Shown here piece by piece: positions 42,738-53,600 of a DNA stretch of 64,000 nt; within the stretch, counting starts at the first letter, position 1, and each line of letters starts with the position of its first letter. The stretch is from an uncultured Leptolyngbyaceae cyanobacterium (GTDB taxonomy: Bacteria > Cyanobacteriota > Cyanobacteriia > Leptolyngbyales > Leptolyngbyaceae), in NCBI GenBank assembly GCA_938023035.1, contig CALIDI010000018.1, forward strand, positions 124,001 to 188,000. Reading direction: 5' to 3'. A model generated the notes under the pieces. That model was not told the origin of the DNA. It saw only the letters and a program-made list of their open reading frames with translations, and ran no database searches. Position numbers and translations under genes: made by a program.

Positions 42738-43337
42738 ATGTCTTTGCCGCTACTGCGATTACAGCCAATTACAACCGCTCACTATCATGTGAGTGGGGAT
42801 GTGCTGGTGGCAGAAGGGGTCGCAATTGCTCCAGGAGTGTTAATTCAAGCTGATACTAATAGCCGCATTGTGATTAAGGCTGGTGTCTGTATCGGGGCAG
42901 GCTCAATCATCCATGCTCATAATGGTGCTATCGAAATTGGAGAGGGTGCCAATATTGGGGCAGAAGTACTGCTCATTGGTCAGGTCAGTATTGGCGACCA
43001 TGCCTGTATTGGCACTGCTAGCACAATTTTAAACACGGCGATCGCTAAGAGCCAGGTTGTTTCACCCGGTTCCTTAATTGGGGATGCCAGTCGCCAGGCA
43101 GATGAATTGCAAAGCAGCGAAACCACCGTTATCGCCGCTGCGGCAGTGGCCACTGAAGCCGTTGAGCCTGAGCCAGTCCAAGCAGCAGCAACTCCAGAAG
43201 CAAACAGCACCGGAGTAAATGTCTACGGGCAAATGTATGTCAATCGTATGTTTGTTAAACTGTTTCCCCATAGCAAGCCCAATGCCACCCCCATCTCAGA
43301 AAAACCTGCCCACTCCGATGACCCCTGGGATGATTGA
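42738..43337 (+). CDS. ccmN: carboxysome assembly protein CcmN
   Basis: Adaptor that bridges CcmM and the CcmK shell. The N-terminal part (about 1-120) is a hexapeptide-repeat beta-helix (VLVAEGVAIAPGVLIQADTNSRIVIKAGVCIGAGSIIHAHNGAIEIGEGANIGAEVLL). A low-complexity Ala/Pro/Glu linker follows. The C-terminus has an amphipathic encapsulation peptide (VYGQMYVNRMFVKLFP) that binds the shell, and then a short acidic tail. I prefer the ATG at 42738 (MSLPLLRLQPI). The ATG at 42723 would add five residues. Confidence 0.92.
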   Translation: MSLPLLRLQPITTAHYHVSGDVLVAEGVAIAPGVLIQADTNSRIVIKAGVCIGAGSIIHAHNGAIEIGEGANIGAEVLLIGQVSIGDHACIGTASTILNTAIAKSQVVSPGSLIGDASRQADELQSSETTVIAAAAVATEAVEPEPVQAAATPEANSTGVNVYGQMYVNRMFVKLFPHSKPNATPISEKPAHSDDPWDD

Positions 43338-43545
43338 TTGCCAGCCATCTTTTCCCAAAGTGGGTTGGATCACACAATCAACGGAAATGAGGGAAATGAG
43401 AGGGTTAGAATCAGGGTATGACCTTTGTCTTGTTGCTGGGATCCGGACTTTCGGTTAGCGATTCCCTTTGCACTCTTTGCAACGGTTTCTTCTACTACCT
43501 TGAGCCACCCACCCAAAGCAGCGTAATCCCTGCCCCTGAGGAACG

Positions 43546-44397
43546 ATGATTCGACGCGAAGACTTTACGGATACCGCCTTAGGATTGGTTTCAGCCCAAA
43601 GCTTCCCGGCCATTGTTGGCATTGCCGACCATATGCTGAAGTCATCGGGTGTAACTCTGGTCGGTTACGAAAAAATTGGGAGCGGACGCTGTACCGCTAT
43701 TGTTCGAGGTGGGGTTGCCGATGTGCGTCTCGCGGTGCAGGAAGGGGCAGAGCGGGCTCAGCAATTTGGCCAAGCCCTAGAAACTTTGGTGATTGCCCGA
43801 CCGATGCCGAACCTGGAAGCCGTGCTACCGATTGGCAACCGTCTCGCTCAATTAGCAACAGGGCGGGGCCACCATAAGCTCAGCAACATGGCGGTAGGGC
43901 TTCTAGAAACAAGAGGCTTTCCAGCAATGGTAGGTGCGGCTGATGCCATGCTGAAGGCTGCCAATGTATTTTTAGCCGGTTATGAAACGACTGGGGCAGG
44001 TCTTTGTACTGTCGTGATTCGAGGAAGTGTCTCGAATGTTGCGATCGCCCTAGATGTAGGCATGGTTGAAGCGGAACGGATTGGAGAACTGCATGCGGTA
44101 ATGCTAGTGCCTCGCCCTCTAGACGATCTGGATCAAACCCTACCGTTGGCAAGCTGCTGGATCGAAGAACGGCAACCCCTACGTTTGCCCCTGACGATGA
44201 AAGAAACCCAAAAAGAGGAAGTTACCCTGGCAGAGACTCCAGCAATCGCCAAAGAATTGACCTTACCGGCTTCAGAATTATCCATGGGCGTACCGGAAGA
44301 GCGACTACCCTTGTCTCTACCAACCAGAGACCCTGAGTTAGGAGACTCCTCCATTCCTCCCACGGATGCTTCACCCCACCTGCGGCGTAAGCCTTAA
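43546..44397 (+). CDS. ccmO: tandem-BMC shell protein CcmO with long C-terminal tail
   Basis: Shell protein of two fused BMC domains forming pseudohexameric trimers. Domain 1 (about 9-97) has the pore segment KIGSGR. Domain 2 (about 118-205) has the pore segment TTGAGL. The 283 residues include about 75 after the second domain that are proline-, glutamate- and leucine-rich and appear disordered, which is uncommon. It lies 208 bases after ccmN on the same strand, so the locus is a full K2-K1-L-M-N-O. The ATG at 43546 follows GAGGAACG. Confidence 0.92.
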   Translation: MIRREDFTDTALGLVSAQSFPAIVGIADHMLKSSGVTLVGYEKIGSGRCTAIVRGGVADVRLAVQEGAERAQQFGQALETLVIARPMPNLEAVLPIGNRLAQLATGRGHHKLSNMAVGLLETRGFPAMVGAADAMLKAANVFLAGYETTGAGLCTVVIRGSVSNVAIALDVGMVEAERIGELHAVMLVPRPLDDLDQTLPLASCWIEERQPLRLPLTMKETQKEEVTLAETPAIAKELTLPASELSMGVPEERLPLSLPTRDPELGDSSIPPTDASPHLRRKP

Positions 44398-44416
44398 CTG
44401 AGGATTGGGAGCGTGG

Positions 44417-44941
44417 CTAGGGGCTATCACGATCGCAATACCCCTGGTAACCGACTGCATCCAGACGCTGCTGCTTTTCCAGCACCATGGAAGTTAATCC
44501 TTGGCGGTAGGCTTGTACCTTTGCCATCAATGCTGCATCCTCAATCGCTAGAATCTGAATTGCAAGTAGACCCGCATTTTTGGCATTGCCAATCGCCACC
44601 GTTGCCACAGGAACCCCTCCAGGCATTTGCACAATCGAATAGAGGGAGTCGACCCCTTGTAAATACCGACTCGGAACGGGTACACCAATCACCGGCAAAG
44701 GAGTAATTGCTGCTATCATCCCCGGCAGATGAGCAGCACCCCCAGCCCCGGCAATCACCACCTTAAGCCCCCGACGCAGGGCTGTTTTGCCATATTCCAT
44801 CAGCCGGTCTGGGGTACGATGGGCCGAAACAATTGCCACTTCGTGGGGCACCGAAAATTCCTCGCAAACCGCGATCGCGGCCTGCATCGTCGGCAGATCG
44901 GAATCACTGCCCATAATAATCCCAACAAGAGGCTGCGTCAT
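44417..44941 (-). CDS. purE: N5-carboxyaminoimidazole ribonucleotide mutase
   Basis: Class I PurE, moving the carboxyl group of N5-CAIR to form CAIR in de novo purine synthesis. Diagnostic segments: [56 protein letters not shown], and [26 protein letters not shown]. The 174 residues from the ATG at 44941 (MTQPLVGI) are normal. A TTG at 44950 adds three residues. It is convergent with ccmO, with only 19 bases between the stops. No purK is adjacent. Confidence 0.95.
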   Translation of the reverse strand: MTQPLVGIIMGSDSDLPTMQAAIAVCEEFSVPHEVAIVSAHRTPDRLMEYGKTALRRGLKVVIAGAGGAAHLPGMIAAITPLPVIGVPVPSRYLQGVDSLYSIVQMPGGVPVATVAIGNAKNAGLLAIQILAIEDAALMAKVQAYRQGLTSMVLEKQQRLDAVGYQGYCDRDSP

Positions 44942-44950
44942 ACCCTTCAA

Positions 44951-45253
44951 TGAGTGTTTAGTACAATCAACTAGGTCCCATCCAAAGCGAAGCTAAGAGG
45001 ACACTTCAAAAGCTTATCCCCTGGTAGCCTGGCCGACTTAAATCGCAGGACTACGAACCAAAGCCTGCCTCCGCAGACTCCGTTTGGGTGAAGTTCACAG
45101 CGATAGAGTTAAACCTACATCGTCGCAGTTTTAACCACCGGACACTTTTCAAATACCCGCCCAGACCCAAATCGAGCGTTCAACCGCCAAGACCAGCTAA
45201 GCTCCCTGACTTGCCATTAGCAAAAGAAGCATGGTAAAGAGCGTTGGATCGCC
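44951..45253. other. intergenic region between purE and rpsU terminator
   Basis: About 300 bases without a gene. The stretch around 45060 (GCCTGCCTCCGCAGACTCCG) resembles common cyanobacterial short repeats, with no second full copy noted here. No promoter was clear. Confidence 0.4.
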
Positions 45254-45290
45254 TAAATAAAAGCAGGAAAACCCATCTAGTTTCCCTGCT
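45254..45290 (-). terminator. rho-independent terminator of rpsU
   Basis: On the minus strand, AGCAGG-GAAAC pairs with GTTTT-CCTGCT around TAGATGG, followed by TTTATTT. It lies 26 bases after the rpsU stop. Confidence 0.8.
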
Positions 45291-45315
45291 GATCCATGGC
45301 TAATGCCAATCAAGG

Positions 45316-45489
45316 TTAATAGCTACGCTTACGAGACGCTTCAGCCTTACGCTTACGCCGCAAGCTAGGCTTCTCATAGCGCTCACGCCGCCGAACCTCA
45401 GAAAGAATTCCAGCTTTTTGAATTTTCTTCTTAAAACGTCTTAATGCGGAATCAATCGTTTCATTTTCGCCTAAACGGATTTCTGCCAC
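45316..45489 (-). CDS. rpsU: 30S ribosomal protein S21
   Basis: Small basic ribosomal subunit protein near the mRNA 3' anti-Shine-Dalgarno. The 57 residues read [19 protein letters not shown], then [23 protein letters not shown] and a Lys/Arg-rich end ([15 protein letters not shown]), a complete S21. It begins with GTG at 45489, preceded by AAGGAGGTG ten bases upstream; no ATG is available. The start codon and small size make it easy to overlook. A terminator follows the stop. It appears to be monocistronic. Confidence 0.95.
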   Translation of the reverse strand: MAEIRLGENETIDSALRRFKKKIQKAGILSEVRRRERYEKPSLRRKRKAEASRKRSY

Positions 45490-45756
45490 GCCCTGTTGTC
45501 ACCTCCTTGATTAGCGATAGCCATGAAATCTACAATACAGCACCTTAAGAACCAGTGGAGACTAGGGTTAACATTTATCGGCAATCTGCTTGCTAACAAG
45601 TGTATGTTTCCCTAGTGGAGTGCTATTAAACTTCTCCAGTTCCTTGAAACCAGCTCGTGACTGTAGTTTTTCTGGTTTCAGATGACTAAAAAAGACCACG
45701 TATCGTCAGTCAGTCAATATCCCTAAAATAACTGCCTTGCCCTGCCTAACAGAAGG
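45490..45756. other. spacer upstream of rpsU
   Basis: Contains the rpsU leader with AAGGAGGTGACAAC and an AT-rich promoter region. No gene seen. Confidence 0.4.
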
Positions 45757-46152
45757 TCAGTACGAAGGAGAACGCAAGCCACCGCGCTGACTTGCACGAC
45801 GAGTCGGTGCTCGGTGCCCTGAGGAGTGGCTGCCACTCTGCGGTTCATCGTCGCGCGAACTCGCTGGACTACCGTATACATCTAAATGTGCAACATAGCC
45901 TGAAATCTGAGCCGCTGCACTCAAAATAGCGCGAATCGCTTGAATGTTACGCCCTCCCCGGCCAAATACTCGCCCTTTGTCATCAGCATCAAAGGCAAGC
46001 CTCACCCACACCTTGCGCCGACTCAGCGATAACTCGCAGTCAACCCGAATCGATTCGGGTTGCTCAAGAAACGGACGCACCAAAAAGGCAACTAGCTCCG
46101 CAAAATCTGGAACGTCTGAGTGGCTAGTAGGGTTGATCACGGGTTCAGGCAT
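45757..46152 (-). CDS. khpA: KH-domain RNA-binding protein
   Basis: Small RNA-binding protein of the KhpA family, regularly found after rpsP. From the ATG at 46152 ([10 protein letters not shown]) there are 131 residues. The start overlaps the rpsP stop by eight bases, so translation is probably coupled. The KH core has [21 protein letters not shown] and the [22 protein letters not shown] loop (GxxG). A C-terminal tail rich in Ser, Arg and Gly (about 95-131) is a low-complexity RNA-binding extension. The longer frame to 46215 lies inside rpsP and is rejected. Confidence 0.9.
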   Translation of the reverse strand: MPEPVINPTSHSDVPDFAELVAFLVRPFLEQPESIRVDCELSLSRRKVWVRLAFDADDKGRVFGRGGRNIQAIRAILSAAAQISGYVAHLDVYGSPASSRDDEPQSGSHSSGHRAPTRRASQRGGLRSPSY

Positions 46153-46393
46153 TGACCTGCTCAAAAACCTTTGCTTTTTCAAGAATGCTGCGAACTGTAT
46201 CGGTCGGCTGGGCACCTTCCTTCAGTCGCTTGACAATAGCAGGAACATCTAACCGCATCTCATCGGTTCGCGGGTTATAGAAACCCAACTCTTCAAGAGG
46301 ACGACCATCACGGCGGCTTGTGCTGTTCATCGCAACAATTCGGTAGCTGGCTTCCCGCTTTTTACCCAGGCGCTTTAATCGCAACTTGATCAT
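46145..46393 (-). CDS. rpsP: 30S ribosomal protein S16
   Basis: Ribosomal protein S16, with 82 residues: [42 protein letters not shown], then [27 protein letters not shown]. This is a complete match to the family. It overlaps the KH-domain gene by eight bases and probably forms a two-gene operon. ffh, a frequent upstream partner, is not present: the next upstream gene is an aminopeptidase. Confidence 0.96.
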   Translation of the reverse strand: MIKLRLKRLGKKREASYRIVAMNSTSRRDGRPLEELGFYNPRTDEMRLDVPAIVKRLKEGAQPTDTVRSILEKAKVFEQVNA

Positions 46394-46540
46394 GACTTTG
46401 CTTGCTTATCTCCTTGTGATGACTCTTGATTGTTAGACAAACTGCATGATACCTACGTTTTCCTACGGGAGAATAAATGCAGTCTTTCCCAAGTTTCTTA
46501 CTATACCATAGTCTAACAATAGGTAGCTGCTATGATACGG

Positions 46541-49165
46541 TCAACCTCCAGGGTTGTCACACGTTGTTTTGGCTTCGAGGGTTTCTAGGCGGCTCCGCAA
46601 TTCCTGGTTTTCTTTTTTAAGCTGATCGATTTCTTCGCGCAGTTGTTTGAGGGCTTTATCCGAGCCGATATTTTTCTGCACTTTCTGAACCGCTTCTTCG
46701 GCGATGCGCCGAACGCGCCCATCGGGGGTTTGCTCCGCAAGAGCCTGGAGAATTCCAATAGCACGAGCTGTTTCCATTTGACCGAGGGCGTTGACAACGG
46801 CCACCTGGGTTAGGAAAAAGCTTTCGCGGGAGAGTTCTTGCAGGCGAGCCAGGATGCGTTCTAGGTTGACGTTGATTTGTCCAGTCGAAATTGTTCCTAG
46901 GGCGCGGATGGCATTTAGACGGAGGGCTTGGGGTATGCCTATCTGGGTATATTCTAGAATTAGGTTCAGGGCGGGTTCTGAGGTTTTCATCTGGCTTAAG
47001 GCGGCGATCGCCCCTGAGCGCACGACTTCATTCCAACCCTGCCGCTCCTTCAGTGCGGTTTTTAGCAATTCCAGCACGTTCTCTTCTTCGCCTTCGACCA
47101 GGTTCCCCGCCACAATGCTACCCAGGGCGCGCAGGGCAGCGGCTTCCACGTAGTAGCTGGGGTCTCCTTTTGCAGCTAGGGGCTTAACGGCATGATAACT
47201 TTGCAGGGTTTTAATCCCAGATAGGGCTTCTACCGTCGCCCGCCGCACTCGAGGATTGGCATCTTCTAGCCCCGGCAGCAAGCCAGTCAAGGCCTGATCC
47301 AGCTTGATCTTGGCTAAGGCTGTAGCAACCTCTACCCGTACCCCCCAGAAGGAATCGGTCTGGAGTGCTTCTGAGAGGGCTTTAACGGCTTCTAATCCAC
47401 CTTTTTTAGCGAGTGCAGCAGCGGCATAGATGCGAGAAATGGGGTCAGGGTCATAGCGTAGTTGGGCCTTCAACTCAGGTAGGGGATACTCTAACGTGAC
47501 GGTCTTGAGGGTGTGATTCCCCAAGTCAAAGGAGATAAAGTCGGGCTTTTTCTCTAGGGGGAAATAGAAGCTCTGCTGATGTTCATGGATTCGGATCAAT
47601 AGACGTTGGGTTTGGTGCACAGACTTGGGTGAGCCATCGTTAGTAGCGGTTTCAACGTAGCCAAAGGCAAGGGGCAATTTGAGATCGAAGAGATTGGCCC
47701 GGTCGCTATTATCCTTTGCTTGGGTCTGGGTTACGGTGACCTTAGCCAGGTGGCTATCTCCGTCCCAACTGTAGGCCACCTGGTAGTCGGGGTGCCCGCC
47801 TCGGTAAACGTATTGGTCAAAGAGAAACAGCAGATTGCGACCCGTGGCTTTTTCGATCGTGCGGAGCAAGTCAACCGTTTCCACTGTTTGGTGGGCGTAG
47901 TCATTGACAAAGGTTGTGATCGCCCGCCAGAACAGTTCCTCACCTAATTCGGCACGAATCATGTGATAAACGCAGGCACCCTTTTCATACAAATGGCGAT
48001 CGTAGAGTTCAATCGCCTCCCGATAAACATGGGTAACAATAGGGCGACGATAGCGCGAAGCATCTTCATCCAGATAATTGCGGGCCTCATTGAGCAGGTA
48101 ATAGGCTGCGTCATCGGCTCCGTACTCCTGCTCTGTCCACATGACTTCTGAATAGGAAGCCATGCCTTCCTTAATCCAGGCATGGGACCAATGTTTAATC
48201 ACCACCAAATCCCCAAACCATTGGTGGGCCAACTCGTGGGCGACTAGCGACTCGGTACTGCGGTTATCCAAGGCGGCTCGCTCATCGATCAGGCAGCGAT
48301 CAGTGAGCAGCGTTGTGGAGGTGTTTTCCATGCCTCCAAAGATAAAGTCATCGACACAAACTTGGGCATATTTGGGGTAAGCGTAGGGATACCCATACCG
48401 CTGGCTAAAGAACTCCAACATTCGGGGGGTTTTGCCCATGCTGAGGTGGGCTTCCGGTTCTCGCCCTTTTTCGACGTAATAGATGATCGGCTTACCTTGC
48501 CACTCATCGCGGATTTCCGCAAAGTTACCGACGGCCAAAGTCATCAGATAGGTAGGATGCACTTCTTTTTGGAACCAGTGATAAATTTTGCGGTCTCCGT
48601 CAACTTTGGTGTCAATCAGTTCCCCATTAGAGATTGCCAGAAACTGCTTGGGGACTTGCACCCGTACCTCTGAAGTCGCAAGTTGGCCAGGATAGTCAAA
48701 ACAGGGAAACCAGAAGCGAGAGTCTTCATCTTCGCCCTGAGTCCAGACTTGAGTGGGTTTATTGGGATAGTCGGGATTGGGCGCGACAAAATAAAGGCCT
48801 CGTTGGGGCTTTTCTACCCCATAGGCGATCGCAATGCTAATAGGTTTGCCTGCCTGGGTGGGCTGCCCCAAGTGCACATGCAGTTGCTCTCCGTTGTAGT
48901 CAAAGGCTTGAGCCATCCTATCAACCTGAACCGACTCTATCGCTAAGTTCACTGCATCTAAATCAAGGCTAGCAATGCCATCGCGGACAGGGTTCAGTCG
49001 AATGGTGCAAGTGCCTGCAAAGCTTTGATTGGGGATGTCGAGCGTCAGATCAAGAAAAATATGCTCAACTTGACCGGGGCGATCAGGATTGTAGTGGGGG
49101 CGGGCACCAGGTAACTCAAAGGACTGATGACCGTTATTCTCTGTATCAAAATAAAATGTTGACAT
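46541..49165 (-). CDS. M1 family aminopeptidase with C-terminal HEAT repeats
   Basis: Zinc aminopeptidase cleaving N-terminal residues from peptides. From the ATG at 49165 (MSTFYFDTENN) it has 874 residues. The exopeptidase motif GGMEN (277-281) and zinc motif HELAH (310-314) with Glu333 (18 residues on) are intact. The N-terminal beta domain carries VWTQGEDEDSRFWFPCFDYP. After the catalytic part, residues from about 560 to 830 form HEAT-like helical repeats in place of the usual ERAP-like C-domain. A coiled coil (about 835-868) ends the protein. A TTG at 49180 is a possible but weaker start. It may act as a monomer-scaffold enzyme; the partner is unknown. Confidence 0.92.
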   Translation of the reverse strand: MSTFYFDTENNGHQSFELPGARPHYNPDRPGQVEHIFLDLTLDIPNQSFAGTCTIRLNPVRDGIASLDLDAVNLAIESVQVDRMAQAFDYNGEQLHVHLGQPTQAGKPISIAIAYGVEKPQRGLYFVAPNPDYPNKPTQVWTQGEDEDSRFWFPCFDYPGQLATSEVRVQVPKQFLAISNGELIDTKVDGDRKIYHWFQKEVHPTYLMTLAVGNFAEIRDEWQGKPIIYYVEKGREPEAHLSMGKTPRMLEFFSQRYGYPYAYPKYAQVCVDDFIFGGMENTSTTLLTDRCLIDERAALDNRSTESLVAHELAHQWFGDLVVIKHWSHAWIKEGMASYSEVMWTEQEYGADDAAYYLLNEARNYLDEDASRYRRPIVTHVYREAIELYDRHLYEKGACVYHMIRAELGEELFWRAITTFVNDYAHQTVETVDLLRTIEKATGRNLLFLFDQYVYRGGHPDYQVAYSWDGDSHLAKVTVTQTQAKDNSDRANLFDLKLPLAFGYVETATNDGSPKSVHQTQRLLIRIHEHQQSFYFPLEKKPDFISFDLGNHTLKTVTLEYPLPELKAQLRYDPDPISRIYAAAALAKKGGLEAVKALSEALQTDSFWGVRVEVATALAKIKLDQALTGLLPGLEDANPRVRRATVEALSGIKTLQSYHAVKPLAAKGDPSYYVEAAALRALGSIVAGNLVEGEEENVLELLKTALKERQGWNEVVRSGAIAALSQMKTSEPALNLILEYTQIGIPQALRLNAIRALGTISTGQINVNLERILARLQELSRESFFLTQVAVVNALGQMETARAIGILQALAEQTPDGRVRRIAEEAVQKVQKNIGSDKALKQLREEIDQLKKENQELRSRLETLEAKTTCDNPGG

Positions 49166-49445
49166 AGTGGTAGATGGCAATGGCTAATAGAAGGCTAATA
49201 GAGCTGTGTAAACCCTTGATCTGACTCTTTCCAGCGTATCAGAGATATAAGAATGCACCAGGGACTCCTCTAGGTCGTTTGACATTAGAAAGTTTGAAGG
49301 ATTGATTAATGCCAAACCAATCAATTTAAAGCTTCTGCATCTGGTTAAATTCAAAACTCTATTTCCTGAGAGGGACAACCCTATGGCAAGATAGGGGGGT
49401 CGAAACCACTGATATTGACACCCCACCAAAAGTTGTGCGGCACTT

Positions 49446-50549
49446 ATGAAACGACGGGATTTTGATCAACTTAAGCACTGGCTCAAAACCGGTTTAACCC
49501 TTGCTCTGGTTCTGACTCTTTCTTTGGGTTTAGGAGCTGCGGCCAGGCGACCGAGCAGTTTGCCAGCAGGTAACCCTATTACTGATGGTATGGCCCTACT
49601 TCGCTATGCCTTGCCGATCGATAATCCACCGGTGCGAGAGTTGCAAAAGAGCTTAGAGGATATTTCTCAGCAGTTGCGAGCCGTGAAGCGCTGGGGGGCG
49701 ATCGCAGGGGATGTCAGCAAAGCGAAACGCGTTTTAGAAAAACCCGAGGCCCTGTTGGCGAGCGTTCCAGAAGCAAAACAGGAAGCTGCAACAACGCTGA
49801 TTGAGCAGCTCAAAACTGGGTTGAGCGAGCTTGAGCAAGCCGTTGAAGCGAAGGATAAGGAAAAAATTTACCAAACCCGCAATCAACTGCTCGATTGGGT
49901 GGGGCAGCTCGAAGAAGCGATGGTGGTGGGTTTTCCCTTTGAGGTGCCCGCAGAGTACCGTCACCTACCTCAACTGCGGGGGCATGCCACGATTGAGTTC
50001 CAAACCAACAAGGGCAATATCACGGCGGTTGTCGATGGCTACAGTGCTCCCATCACGGCTGGCAACTTTGTGGACTTGGTGCAGCGCGGCTTTTATGATG
50101 GCCTGGCTTTTACCCGAGCAGAAGATAACTACGTGTTACAAATTGGCGATCCCCCCGGCCCGGAGGTTGGTTTTATTGATCCAAAGACAAAGCAGTACCG
50201 GGCGATTCCCCTGGAGGTGTTGGTCGAAGGAGATAAGGAACCCACCTATGGAATCACGATAGAAGATGCCGGTCGCTATAAGGAATTGCCTGTACTTCCC
50301 TTTTCGGCTTTTGGGGCGATGGCAATGGCACGCCCTAGCGATGACCCGAATGGGGGTTCGTCTCAGTTTTTCTTCTTTTTGTTTGAGCCGGAACTGACGC
50401 CAGCGGGGTTAAACTTGCTGGATGGTCGTTACTCAGTGTTTGGCTATGTGACGGCAGGCAAGGATGTATTGGAGAAGTTGAGAGCGGGCGATCAAATTCA
50501 GTCGGCGCGGGTGGTCAAGGGCTTGGAGAACCTGGTGCAACCAGGGTAA
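49446..50549 (+). CDS. lumenal cyclophilin-type peptidyl-prolyl isomerase (CYP38-like)
   Basis: Homologue of plant CYP38/TLP40, which assists photosystem II assembly in the thylakoid lumen. An N-terminal signal-like helix (about 16-33, LTLALVLTLSLGLGAAA) is followed by a four-helix region (about 60-160) and a cyclophilin-like barrel (about 175-367) with HATIEFQTNKGNITAVVDGYSAPITAGNFVDLVQRGFYDGLAFTRAEDNYVLQIGDP. The typical catalytic arginine motif of cyclophilins is altered (ALAFTR rather than FHR), as in CYP38 proteins with weak isomerase activity. Starts at the ATG at 49446. The next gene is 108 bases away on the same strand. Confidence 0.88.
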   Translation: MKRRDFDQLKHWLKTGLTLALVLTLSLGLGAAARRPSSLPAGNPITDGMALLRYALPIDNPPVRELQKSLEDISQQLRAVKRWGAIAGDVSKAKRVLEKPEALLASVPEAKQEAATTLIEQLKTGLSELEQAVEAKDKEKIYQTRNQLLDWVGQLEEAMVVGFPFEVPAEYRHLPQLRGHATIEFQTNKGNITAVVDGYSAPITAGNFVDLVQRGFYDGLAFTRAEDNYVLQIGDPPGPEVGFIDPKTKQYRAIPLEVLVEGDKEPTYGITIEDAGRYKELPVLPFSAFGAMAMARPSDDPNGGSSQFFFFLFEPELTPAGLNLLDGRYSVFGYVTAGKDVLEKLRAGDQIQSARVVKGLENLVQPG

Positions 50550-50657
50550 GTGCGATCGGTCCTGATCGCTCCCTGGTGTTGCCAACCCGCGGGCAGGTGC
50601 AGTATCCATTTGCCAATTTGCCTTGCTAGGCTACTCACAGCACCGAGGGATGATTGC

Positions 50658-53600
50658 ATGACACAACCGACGACTTCTTTAGCCCAACCCTCTTCAGGAC
50701 AATGGCAATTTTGGATTGATCGCGGTGGCACCTTCACCGACATTGTGGCCCAAAGTCCATCTGGGGACATTCGCCTGCATAAATTGCTGTCAGACAACCC
50801 AGAACGCTACCAGGATGCGGCGATTCAGGGTATTCGGGAGATTTTGGGGGTTCCAACCGAGCAACCCATTCCGCTTGGGCAAATTGCTGCCATCAAAATG
50901 GGCACGACCGTCGCTACCAATGCTTTGCTGGAGCGGAAGGGCGATCGCACCCTGCTGTTAATCACCAAAGGCTTTCGGGATGCTTTGCGGATTGGCTATC
51001 AGAACCGCCCCCAAATCTTTGCTCGTCAGATTGTTTTACCCGAAATGCTCTATGAGCGGGTGATTGAAGTAGAAGAGCGCTACAGCGCCCAGGGGGAGGT
51101 GTTAACCCCGGTGCAAATCAATGATGCTCTCATGCAAGCGCTTCAATCAGCTTACGACGATGGCATTCGCGCCTGCGCGATCGCCTTTCTCCACGGCTAT
51201 CGCTACCCAAACCATGAGCAACAAGTCGCCGAGATCGTGCGCGCGATCGGTTTTACCCAGGTTTCTGTTTCCCACACCGTCAGTCCTCTGATGAAACTGG
51301 TCAGTCGGGGAGATACTACCGTCGTCGATGCCTATCTTTCCCCAATTTTGCGCCGCTATGTCAACCAAGTGGCTGAAGCACTCAAGCATCCTGCGCAGCA
51401 GCCCGATACCCCCGACCAAACGCCAGAAAATCCCCTTCCATCCTGCTCCGCCGCCACTCTTCCCCGTCTTTTATTCATGCAATCCAACGGTGGACTGATT
51501 GATGCCCAGCGGTTTCAGGGCAAGGACAGCATCCTTTCTGGGCCAGCAGGCGGTATTGTTGGTGCGGTCAAGACTAGTGCGATGGCAGGCTTCCAGCAGA
51601 TTATCGGGTTTGACATGGGGGGCACCTCCACTGATGTTTCTCACTTTAACGGTGAGTATGAGCGCACCTTTGAAACAGAAGTTGCGGGGGTGCGGCTGCG
51701 GGCACCGATGATGGCGGTTCACACGGTGGCGGCAGGCGGCGGGTCAATTTTGAGCTTTGATGGCTCGCGCTATCGGGTTGGGCCAGAGTCAGCAGGGGCC
51801 AATCCGGGGCCAGCCTGCTACCGCCGGGGAGGTCCACTGACGGTGACCGATTGCAATGTCATGGTGGGTAAACTCCAGGCGAACTTTTTTCCTCAGGTGT
51901 TTGGGGCGGAGGGCCATCTGCCCTTGGATACGACCATCGTGCAGCAGCGGTTTGAGCAACTGGCTAACGACATTCGGGCAAAGACGGGGGATCGGCGAAC
52001 AGCCGAGCAAGTGGCGGAGGGCTTTTTGGCAATCGCAATTGATAAAATGGCCAGCGCGATCAAAAAAATTTCGATTCAGCGGGGCTATGATGTTACCGAT
52101 TATACGCTGTGCTGCTTTGGGGGGGCCGGGGGGCAACATGCCTGTTTGCTAGCCGAGGCCCTGGGCATGAATCAGATTTTCATTCATCCCTATGCAGGGG
52201 TATTGTCTGCCTATGGGATTGGTCTGGCAGAGGTGCGATCGCTCCGGGAACAGGCGATCGAGGTAGCACTGACCGAAGCGGCCCTGCCCGCTATTCAACA
52301 GACCCTGACGGCGATTGCAACGACAGGCAAGGCAGAAATCCAGCAGCAGGGAATTGCAGAACCCCAGATCCATGTTCTGCGCAAAGCCCATCTCCGCTAT
52401 GCAGGCACCGATTCGGCTCTGGTGGTCGATTTTGGGAGTGTTGCCGCCATGCGTGCCCAGTTTGAGCATGCCCACCAGCAGCGCTATGGGTTTACCATGC
52501 CTGATCAGGCCCTGATCGTAGAGGCCGTTGCCATTGAAGCCATTGGTCAAATGAGCATTCTGGAAGAACCGCTGGCGGCTGCAAACCGGTCAGCGCCCCT
52601 CACCCCTGTCGCCACCGTCCCGCTTTACACTAAGGGAGCTTGGCAACAGGCCCCAGTCTATCAACGTCGGGATTTGCAACCGGGCGATCGCATTCATGGT
52701 GCAGCCCTGATTATCGAACCCACAGGAACCAACGTAATTGAACCGGGCTGGTGGGCAGAACTCACCCAGCGTCACCATTTGATTCTGCGGCGAGAGCAAA
52801 GGGAAAAGCCAGAGGCAACAGGTCGCCCCTCAATTGTTGTTAGTGCTGTAACCAGTGCTCCAGAAACAACCCCCGACCCCGTTTTACTCGAGATTTTTAA
52901 CAATCGAGTGCGGGCGATCGCTGAAGAAATGGGCGTCACCCTGCAAAATACAAGCTACTCGGTCAATATTAAAGAACGGCTAGATTTTTCCTGCGCTATT
53001 TTTGATCAGCAGGGAGCGTTAGTTGCGAATGCTCCCCACATTCCCGTTCATTTGGGTTCTATGGGTGAAAGCGTCAAAAGCCTCATCCAGGCCAAGGGAG
53101 CTACCCTCAAACCCGGCGATGTCTTTGCTTCTAACAATCCCTACAACGGTGGCACCCATCTCCCCGATATTACCGTTATCACTCCCGTTTTTATTCCCCC
53201 CAATCCCTCCGTTTCCTCTGCCGCTCTCCTCCCCCAATGTCCCCTCTTCTACGTCGCCTCACGGGGGCACCACACCGACATCGGAGGGATCACCCCCGGC
53301 TCCATGCCGCCCGATAGCACAACAATCGAACAGGAAGGCGTACTGTTAGACAACGTGCCCATTGTCCAGCAAGGACGATTTCAATCAGCCGAACTGTTGG
53401 AATTACTCACGGCAGGCCCCTATCCGGTGCGCAATCCGGAACAAAATTTAGCCGATTTACGTGCCCAAATTGCCGCCAATGAACGGGGGGTACAGGAACT
53501 GCGGCGAATGGTCGAGCATTACGGATTGGCCACTGTGCAAACCTACATGCAACACGTTCAGAACAACGCGGAGGCCGCAGTACGGCGAGTGTTAGATGTG

